From Streptomyces coffeae (GTDB lineage Bacteria; Actinomycetota; Actinomycetes; Streptomycetales; Streptomycetaceae), in the NCBI RefSeq assembly GCF_016741875.1, contig NZ_JAERRF010000009.1:186001-250000 (forward strand): a stretch of 64,000 bases of DNA, written 5' to 3'. The notes beneath the pieces are model-generated. The model was not told the origin of the DNA and ran no database searches. It saw nothing but the letters and a program-made list of their open reading frames with translations. The number at the start of each line of letters is the position of its first letter. Position 1 is the first letter of the stretch. The translations under genes were made by a program, and so were the position numbers. This document shows positions 61,801 through 64,000 of the stretch, piece by piece.

Positions 61801-64000
61801 AAACCGTTCGCCGAAGGCGCCGACGGCACCGTCTGGGGCGAGGGCGGTGGGATGTTCGTCCTGGAGCGGTACTCCGACGCGCGCCGCAACGGCCATCCGG
61901 TGCTCGCTCTGATCAGGGGGTCGGCCGTCAACTCGGACGGCGCGAGCAACGGGCTCATCGCGCCCAATGGCGCGGCACAGCACCGGCTGCTGCTCTCCGC
62001 GCTCGCCGATGCCCGGCTGCGACCGTCGGACGTGGACGTCGTGGAGGCGCACGGCACGGGCACGAAGCTCGGTGACCCGATCGAGGCAGGCGCACTGCTG
62101 GAGGCCTACGGGGCGCACCGGCCGCCGGACCGGCCGCTGCTGGTGGGCTCGGTGAAGTCCAACCTGGGCCACCCCCAGGCCGCGGCCGGCGCGGCAGGGG
62201 TGATCAAGATGGCCATGGCCATGCGGCACGGATGGGTACCTGCCACCCTGAACGTCGACCGGCCCAGCTCCCACGTGGATTGGGACGGGGGGCTGCGCTT
62301 GGTGACCGAGCGGACGCCGTGGCCCGATCACGGCCCTCTCCGGCGGGCAGGGGTGTCGTCGTTCGGGATCGGCGGGACCAATGCCCACATGATCCTCGAG
62401 CAGCCGCCTGCCGAGGCGGAGACTCCGCCGGAGCCCGAGGAGTCCGTCCCGCCGCTGTGGACGGTCTCGGGCGACTCGCAAGCGGCTCTGCGCGCCCAGG
62501 CCGGACGGCTGGCCGCGCACTGGGACGCCCACCCCCGTCTCAGCGAGCGCGACATCGGCTTCTCGCTGGCCACGACGCGGTCGGCGCTGGCGCACCGGGC
62601 CGTGCTCACCGGCGGTGACCGGGATCGGCTACGGCGGTCGCTGACCGCGCTGGCAGCGGACAGATCCGACCCCGACCTCACGGTCGGCGCGGTGGCCGAG
62701 GGCGGTATGGCCTTCCTGCTGACCGGTCAGGGCAGCCAGCGCGTGGGCATGGGACGCAAGCTGTACACCGCGTACCCCGTCTTCGCCGCCGCGTTCGACG
62801 AGGTGTGCGCCGGGCTGGGGCTGCCGGTGAAGGAGACGGTGTTCGGAGCGGATCAGCAACGCCTCGACCGGACCGAGTTCGCCCAGACCGGTCTGTTCGC
62901 CCTGGAGGTGGCGCTGTTCCGGCTGTTCGAGAGCTGGGGTGTCCGCCCGGACCTGCTGCTCGGGCATTCCATCGGTGGCCTGACCGCCGCCCATCTGGCC
63001 GGGGTGCTGTCCCTGAAGGACGCGTGCGCACTGGTCGCCGCGCGGGCCTCGTTCATGCAGGCATTGCCCGAGGAAGGCGCGATGTACGCGGTGGCGACGT
63101 CGGAGGAGGACGTCGCGCAGCTCCCTCCGGGCGTGTCCCTGGCGGCGGTGAACGGACCCCGGTCGATGGTGATCTCCGGGGCCGAGGACGCGGTGGTCGC
63201 GCTGGCCGAGCGGTTGCGTACCCGAGGACGCAAGACCAAGCGCCTGCGGGTCAGCCACGCCTTCCATTCCTCGTTGATGGATCCGGTACTCGAGGAGTTC
63301 CGCGCGATCGCGGAGAGCCTGAGCTACCACCCACCCGAGATCCCCGTCGTGTCCGACCTGACAGGGCGCCTGGCCACCACCGGGGAGCTGTGCTCCCCCG
63401 ACTACTGGGTCCGCCACGTACGGGGCACGGTCAGGTTCTCCGACGGGATGCGGACGCTCCAGGACGAGGGCGTCACCACGTTCCTGGAACTGGGACCCGA
63501 GACGACGCTCACCGAGATGGCCGCCGACTGCCTCACCGAAACCGGTGACGCGGCAGTGATCCCCGTCCTGCGCCACGACGACGTGCTCGGCGCCGTCGCG
63601 GCGCTGCATGTCCGCGGCCACGGGCCCAACTGGTCGGCGTGGTACGCCGGGAGCGGGGCGCGACGAGTGGACCTGCCCACGTACGCCTTCCAGCGCAAGC
63701 GGTTCTGGCTGATGCCCGACGCGGTCGGGGAAGCCTCCCAGCGGACGGACTCGGCGTTCTGGGAGGCCGTGGAGCGCGGAGACCTCTCGTACCTGAACGA
63801 TCTGCTGGGCACCAGCACCGACGGGCAGTTCAGTGAGTTGCTGCCCGCGATGGCGCGGTGGCGGCGCAGCCACGACCGGGAAGCCGCGATGGACCGGCTG
63901 CGGTACCGAGCAGCCTGGCAACCTGTCGCGGACCAGGTCGCCCGGGGGCGGACCTGGCTGATCGCCCACTGCGAGGACGTACCCGTGCCGGAACCGCTCG
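58804..64000 (+). CDS. Type I polyketide synthase: KS-like, AT, ACP loading part; KS-AT-KR module (runs off window)
   Basis: At least 1732 residues, open at the right edge. Residues 1-260 are a shrunken KS-like domain: VACQSIHAGESALALA and ADGDPIHCVIGGSA align with KS, but the active-site Cys (TACSSSL) and HGTGT are absent. AT0 (about 325-640) has FPGEGGQRPGMG, GHSVGELAAA and RAFH. ACP0 has LGLDSLAAV with Ser719. Module 1 follows: KS (Cys948 in DTACSSSL, His1083 in HGTGT, His1123 in KSNLGH), AT (GHSIGG, Ser1389; HAFH near 1485, malonyl-type), then the AFQRKRFWL linker and the start of a KR structural domain, without DH between. AGGGG precedes the ATG. Three TTA codons occur (59554, 59584, 60988). 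Confidence 0.93.
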   Translation, partial: MEPSSTVRPAAVAVIGLSRSSSAIPPDEAALRALENSAIVPERLRNTVAGVFATAEAGLVATRLGVLGPALTLDILPAGVVHVACQSIHAGESALALAWMASPDGSSGFLVLKPLPAAMADGDPIHCVIGGSALGRGEVVRQACARAEVDRDGIQFLWRRGYHADEAARDGLFDGAEPGGEDDAVTALLDMPVLLSRRQVPIADAPLDPDRRLTAVLSSADDAGTACALVLSEPPARPRSSTGAVPRTLPLLLSADSEETLRGKAEGLRVHLTGLDGPDLLDAAHTLALARPHLTHRAVVLAGDRAEFTDGLGELAAGAGGAAKAGTGRKVAFLFPGEGGQRPGMGRALYPLFDVFADALDEVCHHLDAVSTWSVRDLLLGDGPRTEVAPVDEAMYTQDALFALQVALFRQFEDWGVRPDFVVGHSVGELAAATVAGVYSLPDVCALLAERIRLFREKTPVGGAMIAMRVSEAEALESLAGLEHLAGISAVNAPNSVVVSGDRETVLRIARLWSDRGRKVKQLPVDRAFHSPHMAAMATDFEQFARGLSPRPPRIPLIPVHTSLGSDPGVVCLPEYWGAQVRGTGHFLNCVNSLDAAGVDTYVDISANGVLAALTEETLPASAAENALVTTALRGGASDLHAMIGTLGELHTHGIPVDWPTVFRGWGGARTHLPTEVVRPARAVSRPTDLPRLIRTEVEAAINGGYGPDRSFFELGLDSLAAVALVNRLRKRTGMKIPTAALFDHPTPNRLAAYLENRAPQPVAVVPRRSGSDEPIAIVAMSCRFPGGVRSPEDLWQLTAAGRDVISSMPEDRGWDLAALYDPQRQRPGTSYVRKGGFLHDAAEFDPAFFNIGGHEALEMDPQQRLLLELSWEAFERAGIDPVALRGSDTGVYAGLTHTEYGTGPGYTDAAETERPHLAVGTAVSVASGRISYTFGLQGPTVSIDTACSSSLVGLHLAAGALRRGECSLALAGAVTVLSSPLVFVEFSRQGGLAPDARAKPFAEGADGTVWGEGGGMFVLERYSDARRNGHPVLALIRGSAVNSDGASNGLIAPNGAAQHRLLLSALADARLRPSDVDVVEAHGTGTKLGDPIEAGALLEAYGAHRPPDRPLLVGSVKSNLGHPQAAAGAAGVIKMAMAMRHGWVPATLNVDRPSSHVDWDGGLRLVTERTPWPDHGPLRRAGVSSFGIGGTNAHMILEQPPAEAETPPEPEESVPPLWTVSGDSQAALRAQAGRLAAHWDAHPRLSERDIGFSLATTRSALAHRAVLTGGDRDRLRRSLTALAADRSDPDLTVGAVAEGGMAFLLTGQGSQRVGMGRKLYTAYPVFAAAFDEVCAGLGLPVKETVFGADQQRLDRTEFAQTGLFALEVALFRLFESWGVRPDLLLGHSIGGLTAAHLAGVLSLKDACALVAARASFMQALPEEGAMYAVATSEEDVAQLPPGVSLAAVNGPRSMVISGAEDAVVALAERLRTRGRKTKRLRVSHAFHSSLMDPVLEEFRAIAESLSYHPPEIPVVSDLTGRLATTGELCSPDYWVRHVRGTVRFSDGMRTLQDEGVTTFLELGPETTLTEMAADCLTETGDAAVIPVLRHDDVLGAVAALHVRGHGPNWSAWYAGSGARRVDLPTYAFQRKRFWLMPDAVGEASQRTDSAFWEAVERGDLSYLNDLLGTSTDGQFSELLPAMARWRRSHDREAAMDRLRYRAAWQPVADQVARGRTWLIAHCEDVPVPEPL

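Noticed and set aside
59584..63969. Several long minus-strand frames opposite the PKS
   Set aside because: All are shadows of the PKS frame; no ribosome binding sites or known domains.
1..64000. CRISPR arrays, rRNA and tRNA genes, prophage, origin of replication
   Set aside because: No regularly spaced repeats, cloverleaf-like tRNA sequences, rRNA segments, phage structural genes or DnaA-box clusters were seen on reading both strands.

Overview
The window is high-GC actinomycete DNA, most probably Streptomyces. Third codon positions are strongly G/C, GTG and TTG starts are common, TTA codons are rare and concentrated, 4-nt ATGA overlaps are frequent, and the families present are typical of the genus (nSTAND1-WD40, DUF5937-type ArsR, GlxA-type AraC, IdeR/DtxR, type I PKS). 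It reads as accessory chromosome: small regulator-plus-enzyme units, many decayed genes and the edge of a biosynthetic gene cluster.

Layout. 0.3-8.4 kb: a large nSTAND1-WD40 protein diverges from a truncated secreted propeller-like protein, followed by an SMI1/KNR4 protein, a tiny zinc-ribbon protein and a GNAT acetyltransferase. 8.6-11 kb: a MerR-controlled alpha/beta hydrolase with a palindromic operator and a probably leaderless start, its MerR regulator, and RidA. 11.2-13.6 kb: a coupled minus-strand unit of YheO/DauR-like regulator, aminotransferase and ornithine-cyclodeaminase-family gene (the last internally deleted), with tandem operators over the promoter. 13.8-17.7 kb: a GlxA-like regulator diverging from a dienelactone-hydrolase-like gene, and a blasticidin-S-deaminase-like gene diverging from an MFS exporter. 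17.7-22.2 kb: remnants of what looks like an aromatic meta-cleavage pathway, around an intact LysR regulator, an MHS-family transporter and a carboxylesterase. 22.4-26 kb: DinB, serine hydrolase, P-loop ATPase and an IS481-like fragment. 26-34.3 kb: a catabolic operon (MFS, small hydrolase, TauD/TfdA-type dioxygenase, quinone oxidoreductase, beta-keto acid cleavage enzyme) with an AraC regulator and a divergent acyl-CoA synthetase. 34.4-46.3 kb: nitrilase-family enzyme, ArsR/MFS pair, a MarR-controlled redox operon (old yellow enzyme, reductase-hydrolase fusion, atypical SDR, HxlR), erythromycin-esterase family protein with a decayed MerR, YciI-like and membrane proteins. 46.3-51.4 kb: DtxR-like regulator with an altered metal site, an MFS/TetR efflux pair sharing a perfect palindrome, a lipoprotein and a secreted protein. 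51.7-64 kb: a methyltransferase remnant, then the biosynthetic region.

The biosynthetic region is the most interesting part. Six minus-strand genes (fatty acyl-AMP ligase, ferritin-like diiron protein, hotdog thioesterase, stand-alone ACP, CFA/CmaA-like methyltransferase, second diiron protein) are chained by five 4-nt overlaps, with a P450 57 nt downstream. A type I PKS diverges from them. It opens with a shrunken ketosynthase-like domain without the active-site cysteine, then AT-ACP, then KS-AT (malonyl-type) and the beginning of a KR, and it runs off the window. The inferred logic is that the ligase loads a carboxylic acid on the free ACP, the diiron enzymes, methyltransferase and P450 modify it while tethered, and the product is used as a PKS starter or acyl group. 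TTA codons in the ligase, ACP and PKS suggest bldA-dependent expression. I could not identify the product.
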